Of a stretch of DNA of 64,000 nucleotides, positions 16,010 to 24,448 are shown in pieces (position 1 is the first letter of the stretch; each line of letters opens with the position of its first letter). The notes beneath the pieces were generated by a model. It saw only the letters and a program-made list of their open reading frames with translations, searched no databases and was not told the origin of the DNA. A program made the translations under genes and the position numbers. Source of the DNA: an uncultured Collinsella sp. (GTDB lineage: Bacteria > Actinomycetota > Coriobacteriia > Coriobacteriales > Coriobacteriaceae); assembly GCA_959600835.1 (NCBI GenBank), contig CAUGNQ010000002.1, forward strand, positions 1-64,000, given 5' to 3'.

Positions 16010-16774
16010 GTGATTAAGGCAGAGCGACAGGATAAGGTTCGTCAGCTGCTCGAAGAGCAGGGCACGGTCTCGGTCAAGGAGATTTCGGATGCGCTGGGCG
16101 TTTCGGATATGACGATTCGCCGCGACCTTGAGGAACTTGCGAGCCTGGGCGAGATCGAGCGCGTGCACGGCGGCGCCCGTAGTGCACAGGGACGTCCCCA
16201 CGCTATGTTGCGCCATGAGTATTCGCACAGCGAAAAGCGCACTAAGCATGCCGAGGAAAAGCTGCAGATCGCGCGCCGCGCCGTTGAGCTCATCGAGGAG
16301 GGCTCGACCATCTTTTTGGGTACGGGCACCACGGTTGAGCAGATGGCCTCGATGCTGCCGGCGTTTCGCCTGCGCATCGTGACCAATTCGCTTTCGGTGT
16401 TTAACTTGCTTGAGGCGCGCGAAGACTGCGACCTGTGCCTCGTGGGCGGTATGTACCGTCGCCGCACCGCCGCTTTTGTGGGGCCAACGGCCGAGGATAC
16501 TCTGCGTGCGCTGGGTATCGATGCGGCGTTTATCGGCGCCAACGGCATTCTGGATGGCGACGTGTCTACGTCTAATATGGATGAGGGTCGTATCCAGCAG
16601 CTCGCCTTTAGCAAGGCCGACTCGCGCTACTTGATCGCCGACTCCAGCAAGATCGGCAAGCGCGACTTCTACACCTTCTGTCGTCTGGATAATTTGGACG
16701 CCGTGGTGTGCGAGCCGAGTATCGCCGCCGAGGATCGCGCCGCCATCGAGGAGCATACGCAGGTCATCTGCTAA
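16010..16774 (+). CDS. DeoR-family regulator (probable LacR)
   Basis: A 254-residue protein starting at GTG, with GGCGAGGA upstream. The N-terminal DeoR helix-turn-helix occupies about 5-57 (LLEEQGTVSVKEISDALGVSDMTIRRDLEELASLGEIERVHGG). The C-terminal sugar-phosphate sensor domain has FLGTGTTVEQMA and ADSSKIGK. Such regulators sense tagatose-6-P or related phosphates. The motif TGTTYGAATG shared by its own promoter, lacF and lacA suggests control of the tagatose-6-phosphate genes (inference). It is divergent from galM. Confidence 0.88.
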   Translation: MIKAERQDKVRQLLEEQGTVSVKEISDALGVSDMTIRRDLEELASLGEIERVHGGARSAQGRPHAMLRHEYSHSEKRTKHAEEKLQIARRAVELIEEGSTIFLGTGTTVEQMASMLPAFRLRIVTNSLSVFNLLEAREDCDLCLVGGMYRRRTAAFVGPTAEDTLRALGIDAAFIGANGILDGDVSTSNMDEGRIQQLAFSKADSRYLIADSSKIGKRDFYTFCRLDNLDAVVCEPSIAAEDRAAIEEHTQVIC

Positions 16775-16872
16775 CTAACGCTGCAGGCGATACTTCTGCC
16801 CCCTGTCGGCGCGGGGATTACCGCTTCACGTTGACGCGCAAATGTGCTCGGGCCAAGTATTCAGCTTGTGGG

Positions 16873-17178
16873 TTAGACCAGGCGGGCGTAGTCCTGTGAC
16901 TGATGAAAGATGTGAGCGATATAGATTGTTTCGTGCTCAAACTTATAAAGGCACACGTAGTTGTTGACGGGAAACGATCGGTAATTACGTGCCGCCAGCT
17001 CTTGCATATGCGAGAGGGGACGTAGGAGCGGCTGCTCGCGAAGCAGATCAAGCTGATATTCAAACTCAGCGACAAAATTGCCTGCTGCACGCGGATTCTT
17101 GAGGATTTGAGCAAGGTACCCGACGATACTCTCGTACTCATATCGCGCGCTTTTGAGTATAACGACGTTATAGGTCAT
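16873..17178 (-). CDS. ParE/RelE-family toxin
   Basis: A 101-residue protein. MTYNVVILKSARYEYESIVGYLA, LRPLSHMQELAARNYRSFPVNNYVCLYKF and IYIAHIFHQSQDYARLV match the ParE/RelE fold (helix pair, basic Arg residues, C-terminal strand). Type II toxins of this fold either cut mRNA in the ribosome or poison gyrase; the subtype cannot be decided here. It overlaps the antitoxin gene by 11 nt, which gives coupled translation. It is lower in GC than the surrounding sugar genes. Confidence 0.85.
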   Translation of the reverse strand: MTYNVVILKSARYEYESIVGYLAQILKNPRAAGNFVAEFEYQLDLLREQPLLRPLSHMQELAARNYRSFPVNNYVCLYKFEHETIYIAHIFHQSQDYARLV

Positions 17179-17434
17179 ATTTGTCTCGTATCGCGGTCGC
17201 GAAGGAGTCGTAGTCGCTGTAGTCGCCTTGCGATATTTCGTCTTCTGCCAACATCATACGAGACAGCAGTTTTGCCTTGGCGATTTCTTCTTGCATGAGG
17301 CGATACTGGTCGCTGCTGATGCAGTGCATGGCCTCGTAGCCGTTCTTAGTTACGGTGACGTCGCGCTCAGACTCAACAAGTGCGGTGAATGTGGCAGTGT
17401 CCTTCATGTCTCGGACGGGCACACAAGCGGACAT
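17168..17434 (-). CDS. Phd/YefM-type antitoxin
   Basis: An 88-residue protein. MSACVPVRDMKDTATFTALVESERDVTVTKNGYEAMHCIS is the Phd/YefM DNA-binding N-terminus, and the rest is an acidic helical toxin-binding tail. A perfect AAAGGAGGT lies 5 nt before the ATG at 17434, so the longer frame to 17470 is rejected. It is the first gene of the pair and probably represses its own promoter, which must lie within the 70 bases before the palindromic array. Confidence 0.87.
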   Translation of the reverse strand: MSACVPVRDMKDTATFTALVESERDVTVTKNGYEAMHCISSDQYRLMQEEIAKAKLLSRMMLAEDEISQGDYSDYDSFATAIRDKYDL

Positions 17435-17502
17435 GGGTACCTCCTTTGCGTCGTGGCATAATTGTACCACGGCGTGTCCAAGCGACCGGTACCGTCGAAT
17501 CG

Positions 17503-17717
17503 TCTCAATCTGTAACAGTTGGGATCGAAAAACTCGGCTACGTGTTACAGATTGAGATCTTCAAGTTCGGACCGTTCGTTTGTCTCGATCTGTAACAGTT
17601 AGACGGTCGAAAGTGGGCTACGTGTTACAGATTGAGATCTTTCAGCCCTGGTCGCCCGTTCGTCTAAATCTATAACAGTTAGGATTGAAAATCCCTGCTA
17701 GATGTTACAAATCGAGA
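17503..17717. repeat. Alternating inverted-repeat array 1 (six 15-mers, 40-bp period)
   Basis: Arms of type TCTCGATCTGTAACA alternate with their reverse complement TGTTACAGATTGAGA. The starts are at 17503, 17543, 17583, 17623, 17663 and 17703, exactly 40 bp apart. Gaps of 25 bp differ in sequence, but the ones inside each pair keep GTTAG ... GAAA ... CTA. Each adjacent forward/reverse pair would fold into a hairpin. The array lies between the terminator of lacG1 and the toxin-antitoxin promoter. A second array is at 22392. Confidence 0.9.
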
Positions 17718-17740
17718 CAAACGGCCTGCTCGGGTCGAGC

Positions 17741-17788
17741 CAAAACAAAAAAGCCGCATGCGAACCCGTGGAGGGATTCGCATGCGGC
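17741..17788 (-). terminator. Rho-independent terminator of lacE1-lacG1
   Basis: On the minus strand GCCGCATGCGAA / TTCGCATGCGGC is followed by TTTTTTGTTTT, 24 nt after the lacG1 stop. Confidence 0.93.
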
Positions 17789-17811
17789 CGACAGGGGGTA
17801 TGCGGCTTGAA

Positions 17812-19233
17812 TTAGGCCATGAGCAGGCCGGTCTCCGCGACGTTCTTGTACCAGTACGCGCTCGCCTTGGGATAGCGCTTCTGGGTCTCGAAGTCGATGT
17901 AGAACAGGCCGTAGCGCTTGTTGTAGCCGTTGGTCCAGGAGAACTGGTCCTGCAGCGACCACACAAAGTAACCGTCGACGTTTACGCCGCCGTCGATTGC
18001 CTTGAGGATCCATGCGAGATGCTGGCGCATGTAGTCGATGCGAGGGGCGTCGTCGATAAAGCCGTCCTCGAAGTCATCCTTATAGCCCATGCCGTTCTCG
18101 GTGATGTAGATCTTCTTGTAGTTGGGGTAATCGTTCTTAATGCGGAGCAGCAGGTCGTAGAGGCCCTCGGGATAGATGATCCAGTCCCAATCGGTGGTGG
18201 GTACGCCTTCGCGCACGCATGACTCGCCCACGCCCTTGAGGAACCAGCGCGAGGAGCCCTTGTCGCCGGTGCCATTGTGGTTGATGTCGTTTTCGCCCTC
18301 GGCGGCACGCAGGAACTGGCACTTGTAGGTGTTGACGCCCAGGCAATCGTTGTAGGGGAGCGCGGCAGTCAGCGCGGCGATGTCCTCGTCGCGGACGTCG
18401 AGCTCGCCGCCGGCGATATGGGCCAGCTTGGTCGCAGCCTCCATGGTGTCGGCTGCATAGTGGCCGCGGAAGGTGGCGTCGAGTACCCAGCGGTTGTTGA
18501 TGACGTCGGCCATGCGAGCTGCCTCGCAGTCGGCGGCGTTGTTGGGGTCGAGGGGATACTTGGGCTCCAGGTTCTGGACAATGCCGATCTCGCCCTCAAA
18601 GTCGCCCTCGTGGAAGGCGACGACGGCCTTGGCATGGGCCACCATCATGTTGTGCATAAGCTGGAAGGCCTTGTCCAGGCGATACTTCTCGCCGTGCGGC
18701 CAGTTGCCAACGATAAAGCTGCCCTCGGCGGTCGCGGGAATCTCGTTAAAGGTGAACCAGTGCTTGACCTCGGTGAACTCGGCAAAGCAGAACTTGGCGT
18801 ACTCGACAAAGGCGTCGATGGTCGTGCGCGTCAGGAATCCCTCGCCGCCGTCCTGATAGAAGGCCTCCGGCGTATCGAAGTGATCGAGCGTGACATAGGG
18901 GATAACACCAGCTTTGTTGCAGGTGGCGAAAAGCTCGTGATAGAAGGCGACGCCCTCGGGGTTAATCTCGCCGGTGCCACTGGGGAAGATACGGCTCCAA
19001 GCGATGGAGACGCGAATACCGTTGATGCCGAAGCGCTGGCACAGGTCGATATCGACCGGATACTTGTTGTAGAAGTCGCTTGCAGGATCGGGGGAGAAGC
19101 GACCCTGTGCGGCCAGGAAATCGTCCCAGGGCACTTTGCCCTTGCCGTGCGTGCGGGTCTCGCCCTCAACCTGGTAAGCGGCGGTGGCGCCGCCAAACAC
19201 AAAGCCGTCGGGGAACTGCATGGGGTTGGTCAT
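17812..19233 (-). CDS. lacG: 6-phospho-beta-galactosidase (GH1), copy 1
   Basis: A 473-residue GH1 enzyme. Acid/base Glu164 lies in WFTFNEIP and nucleophile Glu379 in YITENGMGYKD. FSWTNGYNKRYGLFYIDF matches the phosphate-binding Ser/Lys/Tyr loop of LacG and 6-phospho-beta-glucosidases, and TDWDWIIYPEGLYDLL is strongly LacG-like. It would split lactose-6-phosphate or another 6-phospho-beta-galactoside after uptake by the LacE1 permease encoded just upstream. It is odd in having TLDHFDTP where TLHHFDTP is usual. AAAGGATGA precedes the ATG. A 6-phospho-beta-glucosidase is the main alternative. Confidence 0.88.
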   Translation of the reverse strand: MTNPMQFPDGFVFGGATAAYQVEGETRTHGKGKVPWDDFLAAQGRFSPDPASDFYNKYPVDIDLCQRFGINGIRVSIAWSRIFPSGTGEINPEGVAFYHELFATCNKAGVIPYVTLDHFDTPEAFYQDGGEGFLTRTTIDAFVEYAKFCFAEFTEVKHWFTFNEIPATAEGSFIVGNWPHGEKYRLDKAFQLMHNMMVAHAKAVVAFHEGDFEGEIGIVQNLEPKYPLDPNNAADCEAARMADVINNRWVLDATFRGHYAADTMEAATKLAHIAGGELDVRDEDIAALTAALPYNDCLGVNTYKCQFLRAAEGENDINHNGTGDKGSSRWFLKGVGESCVREGVPTTDWDWIIYPEGLYDLLLRIKNDYPNYKKIYITENGMGYKDDFEDGFIDDAPRIDYMRQHLAWILKAIDGGVNVDGYFVWSLQDQFSWTNGYNKRYGLFYIDFETQKRYPKASAYWYKNVAETGLLMA

Positions 19234-19308
19234 GAGTCATCCTTTCTGTGGGATATGAATAGGGAGAGGTGCCCAAACTGGGGGTCCGGGCACCAACAGA
19301 GGAAGGAA

Positions 19309-21087
19309 CTAGTCGAGGTTCTCGCGGAGCCACTTGATGGCGCCAGCGGGGTCGCGAGTAAGGTCGATATATTCCTTACCGCGGGGAGCGAGCAGCTTAA
19401 TGCCCAGACGATCGGTGTCGGCCTTCATGTCGTTGTAGTAGCTACGAACCTGCGGGGCAAGCACGATAACGTCGTACTGATCCATGATGGCAGTGTGCTG
19501 ACCATAGGCACCGGCGGAGGAAGCGATGTTCTCTCCGGTCTGTGCGGCACCTTCCTTGATGGCGTTGGCGAGCATGGCGGAGGTGCCGGCGCCGGCGCAC
19601 AGGACGAGGACCTTCAGGCCATCGACATCCTTCTTGGCGGATGCATCGGCAGCGGGCTTGGGCTGATCGGCGACAGGCTTGCTGTCAGCGGCGGCAACAG
19701 TCGTCTCGACGGAAGCGGTAGCCTGCTCGACAGCGGGCGCAGAGGGCTTGGCGGCGATGGCAGCGGTACCGTTGGGCTCAAGACCCAGCTCGGCGGCGCG
19801 CTCGGCCTCCTGGTCGCAGAGCAGCTTATCGTATGCCTTCAAGAACGGCAGGTAGATGATGGCGTCCAGCAAAATGATGATCGCGACAAATACCAGGGCA
19901 ATAAGCTGGAAGTTCGTGGTGATGAAAATGCCGATGGGGGCGGGGGTGGCCCAAGGCACCACGAAGGAGAAGCCGTTCATGCCCACGTTATCGATAAAGA
20001 ACTTGGCAACACTCACGTTGACGCAGCCGGCGGTAACAAAGGGGATGAGCATGTAGGGGTTAAGGATCATCGGCGCGCCAAAGAGCAGCGGTTCGTTGAC
20101 GGCGAAGGCAACAGGAACAATCGAGGCCTTACCGACGGCCTTGAGCTGCTTGGACTTCATAAAGAGAATCAGCAGAAGCGGCACGATGAACGTGGCGCCG
20201 GTGCCTCCGAACTCACCCACGAGCGACATGTTAAAGGTGAGGGAGTGGGCGGGGTGGCCGCCTGCCAGCAGAACCTGCAGGTTCTCGGCCTGGTTGGCAA
20301 GACGGATGGGGTCGATGCCCGGCTGGACGATCGAGGGGCCGTGGACACCGATGAACCAGAAGAACGCGGTGGCTGCCTGGATAAGGATAAGGCCAGGATA
20401 GGTTTCTGCAGCGGTAAAGAGCGGGGAGAGCAGTTTGATAAGCAGCTCGGAGAACGGAACGCCCATGAGGTTGCGCACGATGACATCGATGATGCCGCAG
20501 ATGATGACGGCGCCGCCAAAGGGGATGATGTCGCGGAAGTTCTGAGCGATGGCGCCTGGGACCTCCTTGGGCAGCTTGATGGTCAGATCGCGCGAGACGC
20601 AGAACTTATAGACCCACACGGTAATGAACGCGGCGATATAGGCCGAGAACAGACCGCGCGTACCCATGCTGGTGCAATCGAAGACCGAAAGCTCGGAGCC
20701 GTCGAGCTTGGTGGTGAACTGCGTGACTGCGAGCAGCAGCATACTGCATTGGGCGGCCACCATGGTGGAACCGTCGTTGAGCACTTTGCCGGCGGGCATG
20801 CGACGGTTCATGGATGCCGTGAAGTTCTTGGCGGTGGTGCCGGCAACCATGATGCCCATGACGCCCATGGTGAAGTTGTACAGCTTGTTGCACCAGTCGA
20901 GGAGCGGCTGGGGCAGCGTGATGCCGACCACGCCGGGAAGCGTGGCGATCAGCAGGAAGATCGAAGAGGTGAGGACAATGGGCATGCACCCAAGGAATCC
21001 GTCCTTGATGGCCTGGAGGTAGATGTTCCTCGAGATCTTCTCAAAGAACGGTTGATGCTTTTCGAGCATCTTTACGATGGCGTCCAT
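19309..21087 (-). CDS. lacE: PTS lactose-family EIICB permease, copy 1
   Basis: A 592-residue fusion. The IIC part (about 1-410) has GVHGPSIVQPGIDP, EFGGTGATF and AFAVNEPLLFGAPMILNP, the sugar-channel signatures of the lactose/cellobiose family. A low-complexity Ala/Pro/Lys linker (about 430-485) leads to the IIB domain, with phosphorylated Cys497 in VLVLCAGAGTSAML. It imports and phosphorylates a beta-galactoside. It needs a LacF-type IIA, and the only one in the window is at 27800. GCAAAGGAGCTCT precedes the ATG. It is transcribed with lacG1 and divergently from the LacI gene at 21363. Confidence 0.92.
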   Translation of the reverse strand: MDAIVKMLEKHQPFFEKISRNIYLQAIKDGFLGCMPIVLTSSIFLLIATLPGVVGITLPQPLLDWCNKLYNFTMGVMGIMVAGTTAKNFTASMNRRMPAGKVLNDGSTMVAAQCSMLLLAVTQFTTKLDGSELSVFDCTSMGTRGLFSAYIAAFITVWVYKFCVSRDLTIKLPKEVPGAIAQNFRDIIPFGGAVIICGIIDVIVRNLMGVPFSELLIKLLSPLFTAAETYPGLILIQAATAFFWFIGVHGPSIVQPGIDPIRLANQAENLQVLLAGGHPAHSLTFNMSLVGEFGGTGATFIVPLLLILFMKSKQLKAVGKASIVPVAFAVNEPLLFGAPMILNPYMLIPFVTAGCVNVSVAKFFIDNVGMNGFSFVVPWATPAPIGIFITTNFQLIALVFVAIIILLDAIIYLPFLKAYDKLLCDQEAERAAELGLEPNGTAAIAAKPSAPAVEQATASVETTVAAADSKPVADQPKPAADASAKKDVDGLKVLVLCAGAGTSAMLANAIKEGAAQTGENIASSAGAYGQHTAIMDQYDVIVLAPQVRSYYNDMKADTDRLGIKLLAPRGKEYIDLTRDPAGAIKWLRENLD

Positions 21088-21190
21088 AGAGCTCCTTTGC
21101 TGCTTGATGCGCGATGCATGTGGATGGAACTGGTCGTCGATGGATGGTCAGGACTGCCCGGAAACCTTCCTGCTTAAGGAAGGCATTGCG

Positions 21191-21234
21191 AAATGACAAC
21201 GTTGTCATTTCGTTAATGACAACGTAAGACATTT
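21191..21234. promoter_or_regulatory. LacI-1 operators upstream of lacE1
   Basis: AAATGACAACGTTGTCATTT (21191-21210) is a perfect 20-bp palindrome. Five bases on, AATGACAACGTAAGACATTT (21215-21234) is an imperfect second copy. They lie between lacE1 and the divergent LacI gene. Confidence 0.85.
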
Positions 21235-21362
21235 TTGGAAGAGCAACAAGGATTTACGGGTGAACGGTCGATATTGTCCGATAAACGGCTGATTTGTCAG
21301 TCGGGCAGGTAGTGTATGCTAGAACACAAAAAACAAGCGATGCAAAACCAACTGGAGAAGTA

Positions 21363-22373
21363 GTGGCAACGATGGACAAGAAAAATGTCTCGATGAACGA
21401 TGTGGCAGTTGCCGCGGGCGTTTCTCTCAAGACGGTGTCGCGCGTGATCAACGAGCCCGATAGTGTGCGAGAGTCGACGCGCGATAGGGTCCATGCGGCC
21501 ATGGAGGAGCTTGGGTTCCGGGCGAACTTTGCCGCGCGTTCACTCAAGTTGGGCCGTTACGGGTGCATCGGCGTGGTGGTGTTCCACTTGTCGGGCGGCG
21601 CCGTGGACATGATCGACGGTATCGCCGATGCCGCCGAAGAGCGAGGCTTTGCTCTCACGGTGATCAAAAAGCGGGCGGGGGAGAAGATGACCCTTGCCGA
21701 AGCGGCGCATAGGATGTCGCAGCTTCCCGTCGACGGCATGATTTTCAACCTGCGCCAGATGGTCGATGACTTTGATACCTTTGAGGCGCCGAAAGACCTC
21801 AAGACGGTGATTATCACACCGATGGAGCATCCTACCTGCTCCACCGTCAGTGACGATCAAGAGGGCGGCGCGCGCATGGCGTGTGAGTACTTCTTGAATC
21901 ACGGGCACAAGAACGTGTACTTCGTCTCTGGTAAGAAAGAATCGCTGTCGAGCCAGTGTCGTATGAAAGGTTGGCGTGCGGCACTCGAGGCGCGTGGCAT
22001 TGAGCCGCCCGAGCCTCTGCAAGGCGATTGGAATGCGGATAGTGGCTATGCCGCGGGCCTTGTGCTTGCCGATAAACCCGATTGCACGGCGGTCCTCGCT
22101 GCTAACGACTGCATGGCAAACGGCGTGATGATGGCTCTACGTGACAAGGGGCTCAGTGTGCCCGAAGACGTGTCCGTGATCGGCTTCGACGATGAGCTTT
22201 ACAAGACGATACCCAATTCGATTCTGACGTCGGTGAAGTTTCGCCACCGCGAGCTGGGCATCCGTGCGCTTAACGAGGTCGTCGCAGGTCTGGAAGCCCC
22301 GAGCTCCAGAAGCCGCACGCTCGTCTCGGGCGTGTTGGTCGAGCGTTCCAGCGTAAAGGACCTGCGGGCATAG
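21363..22373 (+). CDS. LacI-family regulator 1
   Basis: A protein of about 336 residues. The start is taken as GTG at 21363, 5 nt after GGAG; an ATG at 21372 and a longer frame to 21294 are less likely. VSMNDVAVAAGVSLKTVSRVINEPDSV is the LacI helix-turn-helix with hinge RSLKLGR. The periplasmic-binding-like domain follows, with QGDWNADSGYAAG and VSVIGFDDELYKTIPNSILTSV. Position and the operator palindromes at 21191-21234 point to local repression of lacE1-lacG1. Its ligand is unknown. Confidence 0.9.
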   Translation: MATMDKKNVSMNDVAVAAGVSLKTVSRVINEPDSVRESTRDRVHAAMEELGFRANFAARSLKLGRYGCIGVVVFHLSGGAVDMIDGIADAAEERGFALTVIKKRAGEKMTLAEAAHRMSQLPVDGMIFNLRQMVDDFDTFEAPKDLKTVIITPMEHPTCSTVSDDQEGGARMACEYFLNHGHKNVYFVSGKKESLSSQCRMKGWRAALEARGIEPPEPLQGDWNADSGYAAGLVLADKPDCTAVLAANDCMANGVMMALRDKGLSVPEDVSVIGFDDELYKTIPNSILTSVKFRHRELGIRALNEVVAGLEAPSSRSRTLVSGVLVERSSVKDLRA

Positions 22374-22391
22374 ACGTGCTCGGCTCGTTCA

Positions 22392-22688
22392 TCTCAACCT
22401 GTAACAGGTAGGGCCGAAAATCTCAGCTAGATGTTACAGATCGAGATTTTTCGGCTCGGCCTATTCCGTTTGTCTCGATCTGTAACAGGTAGGAGCGAAA
22501 TAACCCGCTAGTTGTTACAGATTTAGATTGAGGGAACTGCCCCGTGCATTCATCTCGATCTGTAACAACTAGACGCCCAAAACCGGTTTTAGTGTTACAG
22601 ATTTAGACAATTCGGTCCGGCCCGCCCTGTTTATCTCGATCTGTAACAGTTAGGACTGGAAAGCTCGGCTAGATGTTACAGATCGAGA
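22392..22688. repeat. Alternating inverted-repeat array 2 (eight 15-mers, 40-41-bp period)
   Basis: The same arms as array 1 (TCTCGATCTGTAACA and reverse complement TGTTACAGATCGAGA, with small variants) start at 22392, 22432, 22473, 22513, 22553, 22593, 22634 and 22674. The within-pair distance is always 40 bp and the between-pair distance is 40 or 41. The inner gaps keep GTAGG/GTTAG ... GAAA ... GCTAG. The first hairpin is followed by TTTTT (22447-22451) and could terminate LacI-1 transcription. The array sits between LacI-1 and the lacG2 terminator. Confidence 0.9.
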
Positions 22689-22708
22689 CAAACGGCTCCT
22701 GACCAGCC

Positions 22709-22758
22709 CAAAAACAAAAAGACCGGGGGTGGCGCGCCGTGTGACGTGCCACCCCCGG
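22709..22758 (-). terminator. Rho-independent terminator of lacE2-lacG2
   Basis: On the minus strand CCGGGGGTGGC / GCCACCCCCGG is followed by TCTTTTTGTTTTTGG. It lies beyond the lacG2 stop and before array 2, the same order as at lacG1. Confidence 0.93.
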
Positions 22759-22812
22759 CTGAGAAATGGGGACAGGTTATGTGAGCGGCGCAATTCCGCT
22801 CGCCGCAGGCCG

Positions 22813-24252
22813 CTAGTCCAGACGACGGGTCTGCGCCACGTGCTTGTACCAGTAGGCGCTCGCCTTGGGCGTGCGCTTCTGGGTTTCAAAGTCTACGTAG
22901 AAGAAGCCATAGCGCTTGTTGTAGCCGTTGGTCCAGGAGAACTGGTCCTGCAGACTCCACAGGAAGTAGCCGCCCACGTTGACGCCCACCTCCATGGCCT
23001 TAAGCAGCCAGCGCAGGTGCTGCTCGATGTAGTCGATGCGCGGCTGGTCGTCCACAAAGCCGTCCTTGTAGGGGTCCTTGTAGCCCATACCGTTTTCGGT
23101 AATGAAAATCTGCTTGTAGTTGGGGTAGCGCTGCTTAATGTAGACGAGCAGATCGAACAGGCCCTCGGGATAGATGATCCAATCCCAGTCGGTGGTGGGG
23201 ATGCCGGGCTTGTTCACGTGCTCGCCAATGCCCTTGACGCGCCAGCGGCCGGTACCCTTCTCGCCCGTGCCGTTGTGGTGCAGGTCGTTCTCGCCGTCGT
23301 AGGCCTTGAGGAAACGGCACTGGTAGTTGTTGACGCCCAGGTAGTCGTTGTAGAGCGCTGCCTCGCGCATGATCTCGAGATCCTCCTCGCGGATCTCGAT
23401 GGTGCCGCCGGAGACTGCAGCCAGGCGGTTGGCGCACTCGAGGGTGTCGGGGGCATAGTCGCCGCGGAAGGTGGCGTCGAGCAAAAACTGGTTCTGCAGC
23501 ACGTGCTCGTTGTTGGCGGCCTTGATGTCGGCGGGGTCGTTCTCGTTGAGCGGGTACTTGAACTCCAGCGACTGAATGACGCCGATCTTGCCCTTAAAGC
23601 CGCCGTTGTGGAAGGCCAGCACAGCCTTGGCGTGGGCGAGCATCATGTTGTGCTCGCACTGGAAGGCCTCGGCCAGGTGCGCCTTGACGCCGCCGGGGAA
23701 GGTGCCCTCGATGTAGGTGTTGGAGGCGTCGGCCCAGATCTCGTTAAAAGTGAACCAATAGGTCACCTGGTCGGCGTACTCCTTAAAGCAGAAGGTGGCA
23801 AAGTCCACAAAGGCGTCGATGGTCTCGCGGTTGAGGAAGTCGCCCTTCTCAAAGAGGGGCAGCGGCGTGTCGAAGTGATGCAGCGTGACAAACGGCTCAA
23901 CGTGGTGCTTGTGGCACTCGGCAAAGAGGTCGTGGTAGAACTGCACGCCCTCGGGGTTCACCTTGCCGGTGCCCTCGGGGAAGATGCGGCTCCAGGCAAT
24001 GGAGAGGCGGATGCCGTTGATGCCGAACTCCTCGCACAGCTCCAGGTCGACGGGGTACTGGTTGTAGAAGTCCGAAGCGGGATCGGGAGAGAAACGCCCC
24101 TGGGCCTCCAGGAAGTCGTCCCAGGCAACCTTGCCCTTACCGTGAGTGCGGGTCTCGCCCTCTACCTGGTAGGCAGCGGTGGCGCCGCCAAAGACAAAGT
24201 CCTCGGGAAACTGCGCGGGCGGGTTGGTGACGCTAGCAGGGTTAACGGACAT
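22813..24252 (-). CDS. lacG: 6-phospho-beta-galactosidase (GH1), copy 2
   Basis: A protein of about 479 residues. Acid/base Glu171 lies in WFTFNEIW and nucleophile Glu386 in FITENGMGYKD. FSWTNGYNKRYGFFYVDF is the 6-phosphate loop, and TLHHFDTP is canonical here, unlike copy 1. MSVNPAS at 24252 is chosen over MIGYFIM at 24270 because only the former has a purine-rich stretch (TTGGA) upstream; this remains uncertain. It follows lacE2 after a spacer that holds the structured RNA element. It is clearly paralogous to copy 1 but not a recent duplicate, so substrate ranges may differ. Confidence 0.88.
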   Translation of the reverse strand: MSVNPASVTNPPAQFPEDFVFGGATAAYQVEGETRTHGKGKVAWDDFLEAQGRFSPDPASDFYNQYPVDLELCEEFGINGIRLSIAWSRIFPEGTGKVNPEGVQFYHDLFAECHKHHVEPFVTLHHFDTPLPLFEKGDFLNRETIDAFVDFATFCFKEYADQVTYWFTFNEIWADASNTYIEGTFPGGVKAHLAEAFQCEHNMMLAHAKAVLAFHNGGFKGKIGVIQSLEFKYPLNENDPADIKAANNEHVLQNQFLLDATFRGDYAPDTLECANRLAAVSGGTIEIREEDLEIMREAALYNDYLGVNNYQCRFLKAYDGENDLHHNGTGEKGTGRWRVKGIGEHVNKPGIPTTDWDWIIYPEGLFDLLVYIKQRYPNYKQIFITENGMGYKDPYKDGFVDDQPRIDYIEQHLRWLLKAMEVGVNVGGYFLWSLQDQFSWTNGYNKRYGFFYVDFETQKRTPKASAYWYKHVAQTRRLD

Positions 24253-24329
24253 GATGAAATATCCAATCATTAAGACAACGGAAACGGTGCAGAACTGGTC
24301 AAAGTCAGCGAGCGGTGTCCAGACGAGTC

Positions 24330-24447
24330 AGATTGCCCCGAAACAAGGCGGCGCTGACCTTGTGGTCGCGCCGCCGAAGTTGAGCGGCAATCTGGCCGGC
24401 TGGGCGCCGCGCAGCGTCGAGCCGGCCGCTGTTCGTTAGAACAGCGG
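24330..24447 (-). ncRNA. Intercistronic structured RNA element, copy 1 (lacE2-lacG2)
   Basis: On the minus strand, beginning 2 nt after the lacE2 stop: hairpin P0 CCGCTGTTC-TAAC-GAACAGCGG; P1 GGCCGGCT / AGCCGGCC around a CGACGCTGCG loop; P2 AGATTGCC / GGCAATCT enclosing P3 GGCGGCG ... CGCCGCC capped by GACC-ACAA-GGTC. The same four helices with different pairs occur at 30950-31068. There is no T-tract, so it is not a simple terminator. Confidence 0.65.
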
Positions 24448-24448
24448 G

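Noticed and set aside
18277..21177. 966-codon open frame on the plus strand opposite lacE1 and lacG1
   Set aside because: It runs antisense to two clear PTS and glycosidase genes and is Gly/Val/Asp/Glu/His-rich without domains, as expected for the complement of high-GC genes.
17503..22688. CRISPR arrays
   Set aside because: The regular 25-bp gaps look CRISPR-like, but repeats are only 15 bp, alternate in orientation, the gaps share sequence among themselves, and no cas genes are present.
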